From G963675935 sp963675935 (lineage in GTDB: Bacteria; Planctomycetota; Planctomycetia; Pirellulales; Thermoguttaceae): a stretch of DNA of 64,000 bases. Position 1 is the stretch's first letter. Each line of letters opens with the position of its first letter. The translations under genes were made by a program, and so were the position numbers. The stretch lies in NCBI GenBank assembly GCA_963675935.2, contig CAXXPV010000004.1:186001-250000 (forward strand), given 5' to 3'. The notes under the pieces are model-generated. The model worked only from the letters and a program-made list of their open reading frames with translations, did no database searches and was not told the origin of the DNA. Below are positions 8,479-16,842 of the stretch, piece by piece.

Positions 8479-9021
8479 TCACGCGGCCGAGGCATTCTGC
8501 GTTTTTGCCTCGTCCAACAATTTCCGCTCTTGTTCGATTTCCATCGCCCACTTTTCGGAACCCTCGAAGCGGACCAGCACGTCGATCTGCCGCGAGGCTT
8601 CGTCGAGCCGACCGACGCGCCGCAACAACGTCGCCAGCATCAGCCGAGCGTCGAGGTCGCGGACGTTTCGCCGCAACAAACCGTCGAGAATTTGTTCCGC
8701 GTCGTAATGGTTGCCTCTGAGGTAGTGGTCCAACGCCGCCGTGAAGGGGTCTTGCTCGGGTTCGACCTCGCAAATCGCGGCCTGACGACGACATTGTCCG
8801 ATCGACCAAACCACCGCGGCGATCCATGCCGCCGCAAAGGCCGTCCATAAGCCATTACGCAAATTTCGGCCGATCAGTTCAGTCCAACCCAAACTAATCA
8901 CTAACAATACGTCCAAGACACACGCCGCGCCTAGGGCCAGGGCCAAACCCGACCAGCTTCCGTGGACCCAGGTTTGGGGCAGCCCCGGCCACAAATAGGT
9001 TGTCCACGGCATCCTGCGCAT
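8479..9021 (-). CDS. Membrane protein with two TM segments and a TPR-like tail
   Basis: A 180-residue protein with two hydrophobic segments (about residues 25-48 and 58-75) and a soluble C-terminal region rich in TPR-like helices (DAEQILDGLLRRNVRDLDARLMLATLL and on). I do not recognise a named family; a scaffold role at the membrane is inference. The ATG at 9021 has a GGAG seven bases upstream; a more upstream in-frame TTG at 9075 is less likely. Confidence 0.6.
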   Translation of the reverse strand: MRRMPWTTYLWPGLPQTWVHGSWSGLALALGAACVLDVLLVISLGWTELIGRNLRNGLWTAFAAAWIAAVVWSIGQCRRQAAICEVEPEQDPFTAALDHYLRGNHYDAEQILDGLLRRNVRDLDARLMLATLLRRVGRLDEASRQIDVLVRFEGSEKWAMEIEQERKLLDEAKTQNASAA

Positions 9022-9141
9022 AGCGTCACTCCATCTCGGCCACGGAATTGTAACTTCCAAAACCCTGCGAATCAAGGCAACAAAAAGCGCCGTCAGGAGT
9101 TAGGATTGCGAAGACGTTGATGATTTGCCACACTAACGATT

Positions 9142-10866
9142 ATGCGATTCCATTTTACCGCAGCCGCCGAACGTGCCTTGGCCATCGCGTCCGATTGGGC
9201 CAATCGCGCCGATTGTGCCGAAATCGAGCCGCCAATGCTGCTGGCCGCGTTGCTGACCGAGCCGGAGTGCCGAGCGGCCGTCATGCTTGCCCAACGGTCG
9301 ATTGATTTGTCTGCCGTGTGCGGGAAATGGCCAACTCCAACGGATTTTTCTCCACCACGCGAGGGGTGTGCGGCTCAAAAACCTCTCTCGTCCAACCTTG
9401 AATGTTCGCTCCAAGCGGCTGCCGACCGCCTGGATTTTCTCCCACGGCCATTGGAATTGGCTACCGAACACCTGCTTTTGGGGCTTGCCGCGGGCGACCA
9501 CGAGGTCTCCATCTGGCTTCGGCGGCGGGGAGTCGATCCCGATGCCATCGAGGCGGAAATTCGCCGTCTGTACGGATACGTGCTGCCAGCAATTCCTATT
9601 GCCCCCATTACTCCCATCTCTCCTATTGATTCTGTTGTCGGCAGTGTTGCCGAACCACGCGAGTCCACGGTGCTCCGCATCCTCGACGCCTCGGCCAACC
9701 GCGCCCGCGAGGGACTGCGGGTCATTGAGGATTACGTCCGCTTCGTACTCGACGACCAACATCTGACCGCTCTCTGCAAGCAGTTGCGGCACGATCTGAC
9801 TGAAGCGATGGCGTCGATTTCCACCGATGGCCGGCTGGCCGCCCGCGAAACCCAGGGCGATGTCGGAACGGGATTGACCACCGATGGGGAGCGTCGTCGC
9901 GGCGATGTCACGGCCGTGGTCCGGGCGAATTTCGCTCGACTGCAAGAGTCGCTTCGCAGCTTGGAAGAGTTCGGCAAGATCGAAAGTAGCAGGCACACTC
10001 CGTGTGCCGCCGCGGACATCGGTTGGGGTGGCAGTTGCACTGCCATCCCGGGGGCGACAGTACAACTATCGCCCCAACAAAACGCAGCGGACGGCCAAAA
10101 CGCAGCGGACGGCACACGGAGTGTGCCGGCTACTTTCAAGCAGCTCCGTTATCGCGTCTACACGCTCGAACGGGCGGTCGAAATCACGCGCGGCAGCATC
10201 GAAAGGCTCGCCTCGGCTCGGCTTTACGTGCTGATCGACGGCCGAGCATCGCCCGATGAGTTCGAGCGGATTGCGAAGTCGTTGATCGGCGCCGGCGTCC
10301 ATGTCGTCCAACTTCGCGACAAGCGGCTCGGCGACCGGGAACTTTTAGACCGGGCGCGACGCTTGCGCGAGTTGACCCGAGGCACGCGGACGTTGTTCAT
10401 CATGAACGACCGGCCCGATCTGGCCGCGTTGGCCTCGGCCGACGGCGTTCATGTGGGCCAGGAAGAAATTTCGGTGAAGGACGCCCGGCGAATTGTCGGC
10501 CCCGACGCGCTGGTGGGCGTTTCGACTCACAACATCGAGCAGGCCCAGCAAGCAGTTTTGGACGGGGCCAACTACATTGGCGTCGGGCCGACGTTTCCGT
10601 CGGAGACCAAGCAGTTCGAGCGATTTCCCGGCCTTGAACTTCTCAAAGCCGTGGCAGCAGAGATTCGCTTGCCGGCATTCGCCATTGGGGGCATCATGCG
10701 AGAAAACCTGTCCGAGGTGTTGGCCGCCGGTTTCACGCGAGTTGCTGTCAGCGGGGCAATCGCGTCGGCCGACGATCCCGGCGTGGCGGCGAAGGAACTG
10801 CTGGAAATGCTGGGGGGGACGACAACAATAGCCGGGAGCCAACGGCTCGCGGTGGAACAGCAATAG
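9142..10866 (+). CDS. thiE: Fusion of a Clp_N-like domain, ThiD2-type domain and thiamine-phosphate synthase ThiE
   Basis: A 574-residue protein. Residues about 1-155 look like a Clp_N double repeat (PPMLLAALLTEPECRAAVML, then ATEHLLLGLAAGDHEVSIW). Residues about 170-300 resemble the ThiD2-type domain (DASANRAREGLRVIEDYVRF). Residues about 355-565 are a ThiE TIM barrel with VQLRDKRLGDREL, NDRPDLAALASADGVHVGQ and YIGVGPTFPSETK. ThiE joins HMP-PP and thiazole phosphate to make thiamine phosphate. About 50 residues between the second and third domains are encoded by a palindromic repeat (9983-10137). The last residues and the TAG stop fall in another repeat. It faces away from clpC, so the Clp_N part may have come from a clpC-type gene (inference). 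Confidence 0.85.
   Translation: MRFHFTAAAERALAIASDWANRADCAEIEPPMLLAALLTEPECRAAVMLAQRSIDLSAVCGKWPTPTDFSPPREGCAAQKPLSSNLECSLQAAADRLDFLPRPLELATEHLLLGLAAGDHEVSIWLRRRGVDPDAIEAEIRRLYGYVLPAIPIAPITPISPIDSVVGSVAEPRESTVLRILDASANRAREGLRVIEDYVRFVLDDQHLTALCKQLRHDLTEAMASISTDGRLAARETQGDVGTGLTTDGERRRGDVTAVVRANFARLQESLRSLEEFGKIESSRHTPCAAADIGWGGSCTAIPGATVQLSPQQNAADGQNAADGTRSVPATFKQLRYRVYTLERAVEITRGSIERLASARLYVLIDGRASPDEFERIAKSLIGAGVHVVQLRDKRLGDRELLDRARRLRELTRGTRTLFIMNDRPDLAALASADGVHVGQEEISVKDARRIVGPDALVGVSTHNIEQAQQAVLDGANYIGVGPTFPSETKQFERFPGLELLKAVAAEIRLPAFAIGGIMRENLSEVLAAGFTRVAVSGAIASADDPGVAAKELLEMLGGTTTIAGSQRLAVEQQ
9983..10137. repeat. MITE-like palindromic repeat inserted in frame within thiE (F5)
   Basis: The ends GAAAGTAGCAGGCACACTCC and its near inverse (ending GTGTGCCGGCTACTTTC) enclose further small palindromes, including GGCAGTTGCACTGCC. 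The same repeat, split by an insertion sequence, lies at about 48670-48691 and 50396-50510. Here its length keeps the thiE reading frame open and adds a low-complexity linker to the protein. Confidence 0.7.
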
Positions 10867-10933
10867 CCGGGAGCCAACGGCCCGCGGCAGAATCGCCAAC
10901 ACGCACCGGGGGCCATTGGCCCCCGGCTATTGG
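10826..10933. repeat. Three AATAGCCGGGGGCCAACGG-type repeats at the end of thiE
   Basis: Two direct and one inverted copy of the motif AATAGCCGGGAGCCAACGG. The first two copies contain the last codons and the TAG stop of thiE. Other copies are at 23511-23590, about 30966-30992, 61027-61051 (inside a gene) and about 62408-62446. Confidence 0.65.
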
Positions 10934-10957
10934 AAAACACGCGCCGTTCTCCCCCCA

Positions 10958-11614
10958 CTACCGCTCCTCGTTCAGAATCGCGTCGATGTGTTGTTCCATT
11001 TCGATCTCCACGCCGGGTCGATAGCCGACCCAAATGGCGCGGATTTCGCCGCGGCGATTCAATAGCAGTGTGGTGGGAAAGCCCTCGAATTGGATGCGGT
11101 CGCGCAACATGCCCAGGGTCGCGCTGTCGGGATCGAAATACGTGGGCAGATCGAGTTGCAAACGCTTGAGCAGCTTGGCGGTTTCCTCCCGCAACGATTG
11201 CGTATCATCTTGAGTTTGCCCTCCGGCCGGACATGAGACGGCCAGCAACTGGAACGCCGGGTGGCCGGCGAATCGCTGCCGGATCTGCGTCAAATGAGGC
11301 AATTCCGCGCGGCAGGGCGGGCACCACCAGCCCCAAAAGTTCAGCAAGGTCACGCGGCCTTGGAGATTCTCCAAGGAAACCGGCGACGGATTGCCCGTCA
11401 GCGGATCGAGTTCCAGGAATACGAGCGATTCGCCCACGCCGGCATGGGCCGTGGGATCGGGGGCGATGCCCTGATACGATCGAATCATCAGGTAGAACAC
11501 GGCCGCGACGACAAGGATGATCGTCGGGATAATGGCCGATTTGATCCGCCGAGCCGTCTGGGGCGGATACTTGGCGTCGTCCGGGTCTTTTTCTTTCGAT
11601 CTGCGGGTTGCCAT
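10958..11614 (-). CDS. Membrane-anchored TlpA/ResA-like thioredoxin
   Basis: A 218-residue thiol-disulfide oxidoreductase. After a short basic start there is one transmembrane anchor (about residues 27-45), then an extracytoplasmic thioredoxin fold with the active site WCPPC and the cis-Pro segment FEGFPTTLLLNRRGEI. Proteins of this type reduce disulfides in envelope proteins, for example in cytochrome c maturation. The ATG at 11614 was chosen; an upstream TTG at 11635 is possible. It is convergent with thiE, separated by repeats. Confidence 0.8.
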   Translation of the reverse strand: MATRRSKEKDPDDAKYPPQTARRIKSAIIPTIILVVAAVFYLMIRSYQGIAPDPTAHAGVGESLVFLELDPLTGNPSPVSLENLQGRVTLLNFWGWWCPPCRAELPHLTQIRQRFAGHPAFQLLAVSCPAGGQTQDDTQSLREETAKLLKRLQLDLPTYFDPDSATLGMLRDRIQFEGFPTTLLLNRRGEIRAIWVGYRPGVEIEMEQHIDAILNEER

Positions 11615-11669
11615 GGTTGTTGTCTCTCCAGCCAAGTAGGTTATGCTTTAGCCTAGCGCGGCAGAGCCG

Positions 11670-11750
11670 CAACCCCGGGGGGCTTAGGTCTTTGGGCTTG
11701 GGTCTTTGTGCCAAGACCTAAGTCCAAAGACCCAAGACCCATCCCAACAC
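11670..11750. repeat. Palindromic CTTAGGTCTTTGGGCTTGGG-type repeat
   Basis: A run of inverted copies of the words TTAGGTCTTTGG and CCAAGACCTAAG makes a long imperfect hairpin in the gap 11615-11859. A related fragment is present at about 19062-19085 next to hisH. No gene is seen in this gap. Confidence 0.5.
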
Positions 11751-11859
11751 AGCCAAACATTGAGGACATTTCCTCAATCCTGAAACCTAATGGCATAACG
11801 AATATATCAAAACGGCAATCTACAGAAGTGTAGATGCAACCTTGGGAAAGTAAAGCCTT

Positions 11860-12402
11860 ATGCGGTACGAAGTTGAAATGAAGTTCGCGGTGGCCGATCT
11901 CGCAACATTGGAAAACAGGCTTTCAGGGCTTGGGGCGACGATCGGCGCCGCCGAGTCGGAAGTAGACGTGTATTTCGCCCATCCGGCCCGCGATTTCGCC
12001 AAAACCGACGAAGCCCTGCGAATTCGCCGCAAGGCGGCAGCGAACTTCATCGCCTACAAAGGCCCGAAAATCGACGCCGAAACCAAAACCCGGCGGGAGA
12101 TCGACCTGCCCTTGCCGCCGGGCGAGGAATCGGCCCAGGCGTGGACCGGCCTGATCGAGGCGTTGGGTTTCACGGCCGTCGGCCAAGTGCGAAAGTCGCG
12201 ACGCAAGGCACATGTCGATTGGCAAGGCCAAAGCATCGAGGTTTCGCTCGACGAGGTTGAACGGCTTGGTGGTTTCGCGGAACTGGAACTGGTCGTCGAG
12301 TCTGACGATGTCGAGCGGGCCAAGGCATGCATCACGTCGCTGGCCGAATCGCTCTCGCTCGGGCGTGGCGAGCGTCGGAGCTATTTGGAGCTTTTAATGT
12401 AG
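11860..12402 (+). CDS. CYTH-domain protein (class IV adenylate cyclase / triphosphatase superfamily)
   Basis: A 180-residue CYTH beta-tunnel protein. It has the N-terminal ExExK motif (YEVEMKF), conserved basic residues in LRIRR and YKGPK, and acidic metal-binding residues in the C-terminal half (EVSLDEVE, LELVVE). Members hydrolyse triphosphate substrates or make cAMP; the substrate cannot be told here. It is a single gene, with repeats on both sides. Confidence 0.75.
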   Translation: MRYEVEMKFAVADLATLENRLSGLGATIGAAESEVDVYFAHPARDFAKTDEALRIRRKAAANFIAYKGPKIDAETKTRREIDLPLPPGEESAQAWTGLIEALGFTAVGQVRKSRRKAHVDWQGQSIEVSLDEVERLGGFAELELVVESDDVERAKACITSLAESLSLGRGERRSYLELLM

Positions 12403-12505
12403 TACTCCTCACGCTCCGCGTGAGAATGCTAGAGTGCAATGTACTCCTCACGCTCCGCGACTGTTCGACAACGGCCCTCGCACGGTGTGCGGGGAGTACA
12501 AAACA
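12398..12505. repeat. GTACTCCTCACGCTCCGCG-type repeat block
   Basis: Two direct copies of GTACTCCTCACGCTCCGCG and an inverted end GGGGAGTAC fill the gap between the CYTH gene and the next gene. The stop codon of the CYTH gene touches the first copy. Confidence 0.5.
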
Positions 12506-12508
12506 CGG

Positions 12509-13066
12509 CTATGCCGCGCGGCGGGCTGCGACCGAGGCCAGGGCGTCGATCTCCTGCCGCGGCTTGAGCGTCAACAACGCCGAGCCGTCTTCCGCCGTTC
12601 GCTCGACGAACACCAACGACTGCTCGTGCAGCATCCGAGGCACAAAAAACCAAGTCCGGGCGAACGCGGGCGAATCCATCTCGGCCGGAACGATCAGCAG
12701 ATCGACCTTGCCCAGCGAGTTGGCCACTCGCATGAGCGTCTCGGCGGGGTCTCCCGGCACGAGTTGCACCCGGACTCCATCGGCTCGCAGCAGTTGATGG
12801 GCGGCTTTCAGCGACAGACCAGGGCCATCCGTCTCGCAACGTCCTTCAAAACGATCCATGCCGACATAGTGGATGGCCTCGCCCGGCGAAGCACGCCGGG
12901 CAGCCTCGATCATTCGCGCTGCCCGCTGGCCGGCGCCGATGCCCAATTCGGCGATCTTTCGGGCATGGCAACGTCGGATGGCCTGGCAAGCCGGGCAATC
13001 GGGTTGCGATTTTGGAATCGGAAGACAACGAGAACAAAACGACCGCAATTGGCTGAGAATCGACAA
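12509..13066 (-). CDS. Methyltransferase-like protein with N-terminal cysteine cluster
   Basis: A 185-residue protein. An N-terminal cysteine group (CSRC...CPACQAIRRC) could bind zinc. It is followed by ELGIGAGQRAARMIEAARR, which looks like the SAM-binding glycine loop of a class I methyltransferase, and VGMDRFEGR in the next strand. Later catalytic motifs are not obvious, so it may be a degenerate or specialised member. The likely start is TTG at 13066: an AAGGAGG ribosome site lies six bases upstream, whereas no ATG fits. Confidence 0.5.
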   Translation of the reverse strand: MSILSQLRSFCSRCLPIPKSQPDCPACQAIRRCHARKIAELGIGAGQRAARMIEAARRASPGEAIHYVGMDRFEGRCETDGPGLSLKAAHQLLRADGVRVQLVPGDPAETLMRVANSLGKVDLLIVPAEMDSPAFARTWFFVPRMLHEQSLVFVERTAEDGSALLTLKPRQEIDALASVAARRAA

Positions 13067-13312
13067 CGTCACCCTCCTTGGCGGCAAGCGAATCCACGGC
13101 CTGGGATAAACATAAATTCGGCAGAAACCCGGTGTGGAATTCAGCCGGATTGTTGAACACAGCCATTTGAGGGGGCTTAGGCACGAGAACCCCAGAATCT
13201 TGATCTGGCTCTGACTGCCTCCGGCCTATTCAGGCGTGGCCCAATCCTGTATTCTGGTGGGGTAAAGAATGGAGTAGTATTCAATGATGTTTCCTGGCGG
13301 AGGTTGGATGTA

Positions 13313-14326
13313 ATGAAGTATGCCGCGATCGGCCCCGTGGCGATCTACTTGCCGGAAAAGGTCGAGGATAACGATTTTCTTGGCGCTAAGTACCCCCGAT
13401 GGGATATGGATCTGATTTACGCCAAGACGGGCATCCGGCAGCGGCACATCGCCGCTCCGGGCGAGTGCGCCTCGGACCTGGGTGTGGCGGCGGCCGAACG
13501 GCTATTCACCGAGCATAATATCGACCGCGGTTCGATCGACTTCCTCCTGTTTTGCACGCAGACGCCCGACTATCCTTTGCCGACGACCGCCTGCCTGATC
13601 CAAGATCGACTGGGGCTCCCCAAATCGATCGGTGCGTTGGATTTTAACCTTGGCTGTTCGGGCTATGTGTATGGGCTGGCGATGGCCGACGGCCTGATTC
13701 GTAGCGGCACGGCGCGCCGCGTATTGTTGATTACGGCCGAAACCTACACAAAATACATCGACCCGACCGACCGTTCGCTTCGGACGATTTTCGGCGACGG
13801 CGCGGCCGCGACGTTGGTCGAGGCGTCGGAAGAGCCGTCGCTCGCAGGGTTTGTTTTTGGCACCGACGGCAGCGGCGCCAACATGCTTCTGGTTGGCGAG
13901 GGCGGCGCCCGACCGGCAGCCGACGCCATTCAGCCGCGTCATCGCCGGCGGTGGCCCAGCAGTTTGTACATGGACGGGCCGGAACTGGTCAAGTTCTCGC
14001 TCGACATTGCCCCGCCGCTGATCGACCAGGTTTTAGCCAAGGCTGAATGGACCAGCGACCAGATCGACATGTATCTGATTCATCAGGCCACGAAGTTCAT
14101 GCTCGACCACTTGCGCGTTCGGCTTTCGCTCGACTTTGAACACACGCCCGAGGCGATCGAGGACTATGGCAACACGGTTTCGTCGACGATTCCGATCTTG
14201 ATCTGCGATCTTCGAGAGTCGGGGCGTCTGCGGCCTGGCAAGCAAACGCTTCTGATGGGGTTCGGCGTCGGGCTTTCGTGGGCGGGCTGCGTGTGGACCG
14301 AGACTTGGTCGTCCCAGCAGGTTTAG
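13313..14326 (+). CDS. 3-oxoacyl-ACP synthase III family protein (FabH-like)
   Basis: A 337-residue thiolase-fold condensing enzyme. The Cys-His-Asn triad is visible: Cys in LDFNLGCSGYVYGLAMADG, His in YLIHQATKFMLDHL, and Asn in YGNTVSSTIP. FabH starts fatty-acid chains by condensing acyl-CoA with malonyl-ACP; planctomycetes often have several paralogues, so this one may serve another acyl pathway. The ATG at 13313 has a GGAGG nine bases upstream. It stands alone between repeats, not in a fab operon. Confidence 0.8.
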   Translation: MKYAAIGPVAIYLPEKVEDNDFLGAKYPRWDMDLIYAKTGIRQRHIAAPGECASDLGVAAAERLFTEHNIDRGSIDFLLFCTQTPDYPLPTTACLIQDRLGLPKSIGALDFNLGCSGYVYGLAMADGLIRSGTARRVLLITAETYTKYIDPTDRSLRTIFGDGAAATLVEASEEPSLAGFVFGTDGSGANMLLVGEGGARPAADAIQPRHRRRWPSSLYMDGPELVKFSLDIAPPLIDQVLAKAEWTSDQIDMYLIHQATKFMLDHLRVRLSLDFEHTPEAIEDYGNTVSSTIPILICDLRESGRLRPGKQTLLMGFGVGLSWAGCVWTETWSSQQV

Positions 14327-14344
14327 CAGCCGGCGAAAAAGATA

Positions 14345-14541
14345 GGGCTGGGGCGGCGGTTGCACTGCCCCCCGGCTTTAGCGGCGGCGTCAAAATAACC
14401 TATCCTTTTCCAAGGAACGCTAATTTCCGCTAATTGACGCTAATAAAAGGTGATTCGCAAAGATTCGTGAGAATTAGCGTTCTTGTGTGCTGTTTGGATG
14501 TTCCTTGGTTTTGGGGGGCGGCAGTGCAACTGCCGCCACAA
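14345..14541. repeat. GGCGGCAGTTGCACTGCC-type palindromes flanking an AT-rich GCTAATT repeat
   Basis: Inverted copies of GGCGGTTGCACTGCCCCCC (about 14350-14373) and GGGGGGCGGCAGTGCAACTG (about 14513-14532) enclose a segment with repeated GCTAATT words. A similar GCTAAT-rich segment lies at about 56325-56385. The gap 14327-14587 shows no gene. Confidence 0.5.
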
Positions 14542-14587
14542 CAATACCGCCCCCTCAACAATGTCTTCTTCGCGTTCAGGTGTTTTC

Positions 14588-15571
14588 ATGCCGCGCAAAG
14601 TGCTCATTACCGGCATTACCGGCCAAGACGGCTCCTATCTGGCTCAATTCTTGCTCGAAAAAGGCTACGAAGTCCACGGCATGGTCCGCCGCTCGAGCAC
14701 CGAACACTTCGAGCGGATCGAGGGCCTGCACGACCGCATCGAACTCCATCAGGCCGACCTGCTCGATCAGCTTTCGATCGTCACGATCATGCAGGACATC
14801 CGGCCGCACGAAGTCTACAACTTCGCGGCGCAAAGTTTCGTGCCCACCAGTTGGCAGCAGCCGCTGTTGACCGGCGAGTTCACCGCGTTGGGCGTTTTGC
14901 GGATGCTCGAAGCCGTCCGGCTGGTCGATCCCAACATTCGATTTTATCAGGCCAGCAGCAGTGAGATGTTCGGCGAAATTCGTGAAGAGCCGCAGAACGA
15001 GCAGACGCCGTTCTGGCCTCGCAGCCCTTACGGCGTATCAAAGGTCTACGGCCATTGGATCACGGTGAACTACCGCGAGAGCTACAACATCTTCGCCTGT
15101 TCGGGCATCATGTTCAACCACGAGTCGCCGCTTCGGGGCAAGGAGTTCGTCAGCCGGAAGATCACCAACGCCGTGGCGAGGATCAAACACGGCCTTCAGG
15201 AAAAACTGTCGTTGGGCAATCTCGACGCCCTGCGCGACTGGGGTTTCGCCGGCGATTACGTCGAAGCCGCCTGGGCGATGCTTCAGCAGGACAAGCCCGA
15301 CGACTACGTGGTGGCCACCGGCGTGAAGCATTCGGTCCGCGAGTTGGTCGAGTTGGCGTTCAGCCGGGTCGGTCTCGATTGGCGCGACTATGTGGTGAGC
15401 GATCCCTCGCTGATCCGACCGGCCGAGGTCAACACGCTCTGCGGCGACGCTGCCAAGGCCCGGCGCGTTTTGGGCTGGCGGCCGAAGGTCGATTTCGCCG
15501 AGCTGGTCCACATGATGGTCGATGCCGACATGGAGCACGTGCGGCGGGAAATCGCGGGGCTGAGCGGGTGA
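14588..15571 (+). CDS. gmd: GDP-mannose 4,6-dehydratase-like enzyme
   Basis: A 327-residue SDR-family nucleotide-sugar dehydratase. It has the cofactor loop GITGQDGSYLAQFLLEKGYE, the SSSEMFG motif, the catalytic Tyr/Lys pair in SPYGVSKVYGH, and the MFNHESPLRGKEFVSRKI segment typical of Gmd. The reaction turns GDP-D-mannose into GDP-4-keto-6-deoxymannose, a precursor of fucose and other deoxysugars in surface glycans. The ATG at 14588 gives MPRKVLITG; in-frame upstream sequence is repeat DNA. No fucose synthase gene lies beside it. Confidence 0.9.
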   Translation: MPRKVLITGITGQDGSYLAQFLLEKGYEVHGMVRRSSTEHFERIEGLHDRIELHQADLLDQLSIVTIMQDIRPHEVYNFAAQSFVPTSWQQPLLTGEFTALGVLRMLEAVRLVDPNIRFYQASSSEMFGEIREEPQNEQTPFWPRSPYGVSKVYGHWITVNYRESYNIFACSGIMFNHESPLRGKEFVSRKITNAVARIKHGLQEKLSLGNLDALRDWGFAGDYVEAAWAMLQQDKPDDYVVATGVKHSVRELVELAFSRVGLDWRDYVVSDPSLIRPAEVNTLCGDAAKARRVLGWRPKVDFAELVHMMVDADMEHVRREIAGLSG

Positions 15572-15644
15572 AGAGACCTGCATAAACCGTTAATCAGATG
15601 ATGCCGCTTGTTCCCTGTATTCTATCCTTTTTCGCCCAAAGAAG

Positions 15645-16097
15645 ATGAAGAAAGCAATCTGGCTCTTTGCGGGATTTATCTTGGGTGTTGCGGTCACGCT
15701 CACTGTCCAATATGTCTGCTTATGTTTTCGTGTGCCCGTCCGCATCATTCCTCCAACAGCCTATATTGCTCCTCAGTCAGTCTCTTTAGATATTGGTAAA
15801 ATGATCCTTGTGAAATCAAAGGAAGGTTCAGCACTCATAAACTTTACTTCGCATGGAGAATATGGGTCAGAATCGACATACCGATGGCGCTTTCGATCAC
15901 AAACGGGAGATGAGACAAAAGGTGAGGGCAGGGTGAAAGAAAACGGTGGCACGTGTTCGCCCATCGCGGTCGGTAGCGCTAAACTGTTGTGGTCCTGGGG
16001 GTCCAAAGAAAACTGCTGGTTGTATTACTTCGACCAGGATGCAACGGTTCAATTGCTGCCGGACAAGACTTTCGACACGGAGGAACTGAAACTGTAG
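15645..16097 (+). CDS. Hypothetical membrane-anchored protein
   Basis: A 150-residue protein with one N-terminal hydrophobic segment (about residues 4-25) that is either an uncleaved signal or an anchor. The extracytoplasmic part is beta-rich and aromatic (YRWRFRSQ, LLWSWGSKENCWLYYFDQD). I do not recognise it. It is a single gene with a somewhat lower GC content than its neighbours. Confidence 0.5.
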   Translation: MKKAIWLFAGFILGVAVTLTVQYVCLCFRVPVRIIPPTAYIAPQSVSLDIGKMILVKSKEGSALINFTSHGEYGSESTYRWRFRSQTGDETKGEGRVKENGGTCSPIAVGSAKLLWSWGSKENCWLYYFDQDATVQLLPDKTFDTEELKL

Positions 16098-16154
16098 GGG
16101 GCACCGCTGATTGTGGCAGAATAAACAACCGTTAATCAAAGAAGTTTACCGTCC

Positions 16155-16349
16155 TCAATCATAGACTGCATCACCCTCGGAATAGCCGGCAAGGAACTGT
16201 TCCGTGGTCAACGCCTTCCAGGACTGCTCCTCGGCTGTGTCGGGAACGAGCAACACGACACGAATTTGCTCTCGCTCTTGAATTTCCCGTGCAACGCCCG
16301 GCGGAACCGTGAGTGTGTGGTCCGGGTTCAGTTGAGCTTGGAATTCCAA
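16155..16349 (-). CDS. Small antitoxin-like protein, second gene of a pair
   Basis: A 64-residue protein with an AbrB-like beta start (LNPDHTLTVPPGVAREIQE) and an acidic tail. It follows the gene at 16362-16577 with a 12-bp gap and probably starts on a TTG at 16349, as no ATG fits. Proteins like this occur in toxin-antitoxin-type pairs, but no toxin is recognisable here. Confidence 0.45.
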   Translation of the reverse strand: MEFQAQLNPDHTLTVPPGVAREIQEREQIRVVLLVPDTAEEQSWKALTTEQFLAGYSEGDAVYD

Positions 16350-16361
16350 TGTTTTTATGGC

Positions 16362-16577
16362 TCACTCTTCTCCGAGTTCAACAATCGTAAAAACTCTTTG
16401 AAGTCGTTCGGTAGCCGGATCGTAGCCATAGTGGATTTGCCGCATGAGTTCGAGGGCTTCGAGACGTTCCTCCGGCGTTTTCTTGAGCCAGTAGGTCCGA
16501 TCCTCCTCGGCGGCCTCCGCGACCGACATCACCGAGAAGGCGGTTTTGTCAATTTTTGACGATTGCACAAGCGACAT
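16362..16577 (-). CDS. Small conserved protein, possible antitoxin
   Basis: A 71-residue protein from ATG 16577. It contains YWLKKTPEERLEALELMRQI and YDPATERLQRV, a motif pattern found in small planctomycete and cyanobacterial proteins next to nucleotidyltransferase or other toxin-antitoxin genes (known context, not tested here). It is first in a two-gene unit with the 64-residue protein downstream. An alternative start is ATG at 16610. Confidence 0.5.
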   Translation of the reverse strand: MSLVQSSKIDKTAFSVMSVAEAAEEDRTYWLKKTPEERLEALELMRQIHYGYDPATERLQRVFTIVELGEE

Positions 16578-16648
16578 GGGCGGCCGTTCTCCTTCCGTTA
16601 ATTCTACCACGCGGGGGCTCGCCCGCCAATCGGACTATATCGGGCAAG

Positions 16649-16757
16649 AGGGGGAAAGGGGAAAGGGGGGAAATGGGAAGAAAAACGGGCGGCCTTTGGA
16701 TGTAAAATTTTCGTCAATGTCTATTTCCTTTTCCCTCCTTCCCATTTTCCCTTTTCA
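16649..16757. repeat. Purine-rich inverted repeat (GGGAAATGGGAAG / CTTCCCATTTTCCC)
   Basis: A G/A-rich arm at about 16649-16680 is matched by a C/T-rich arm at about 16730-16757, giving a MITE-like hairpin upstream of the serine acetyltransferase gene. Nothing else is seen in 16578-16842. Confidence 0.5.
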
Positions 16758-16842
16758 CACTCGTTTTTCGATCGCTCGAAGGCCGAAGACTATACCGTAT
16801 GGCTTGATTTTGACGGACTTTGCGCCTAGGATAATTGCAGCC

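Noticed and set aside
12434..13156. Plus-strand frame of 240 codons
   Set aside because: Opposes the gene at 12509-13066, which has a perfect ribosome site and methyltransferase-like motifs.
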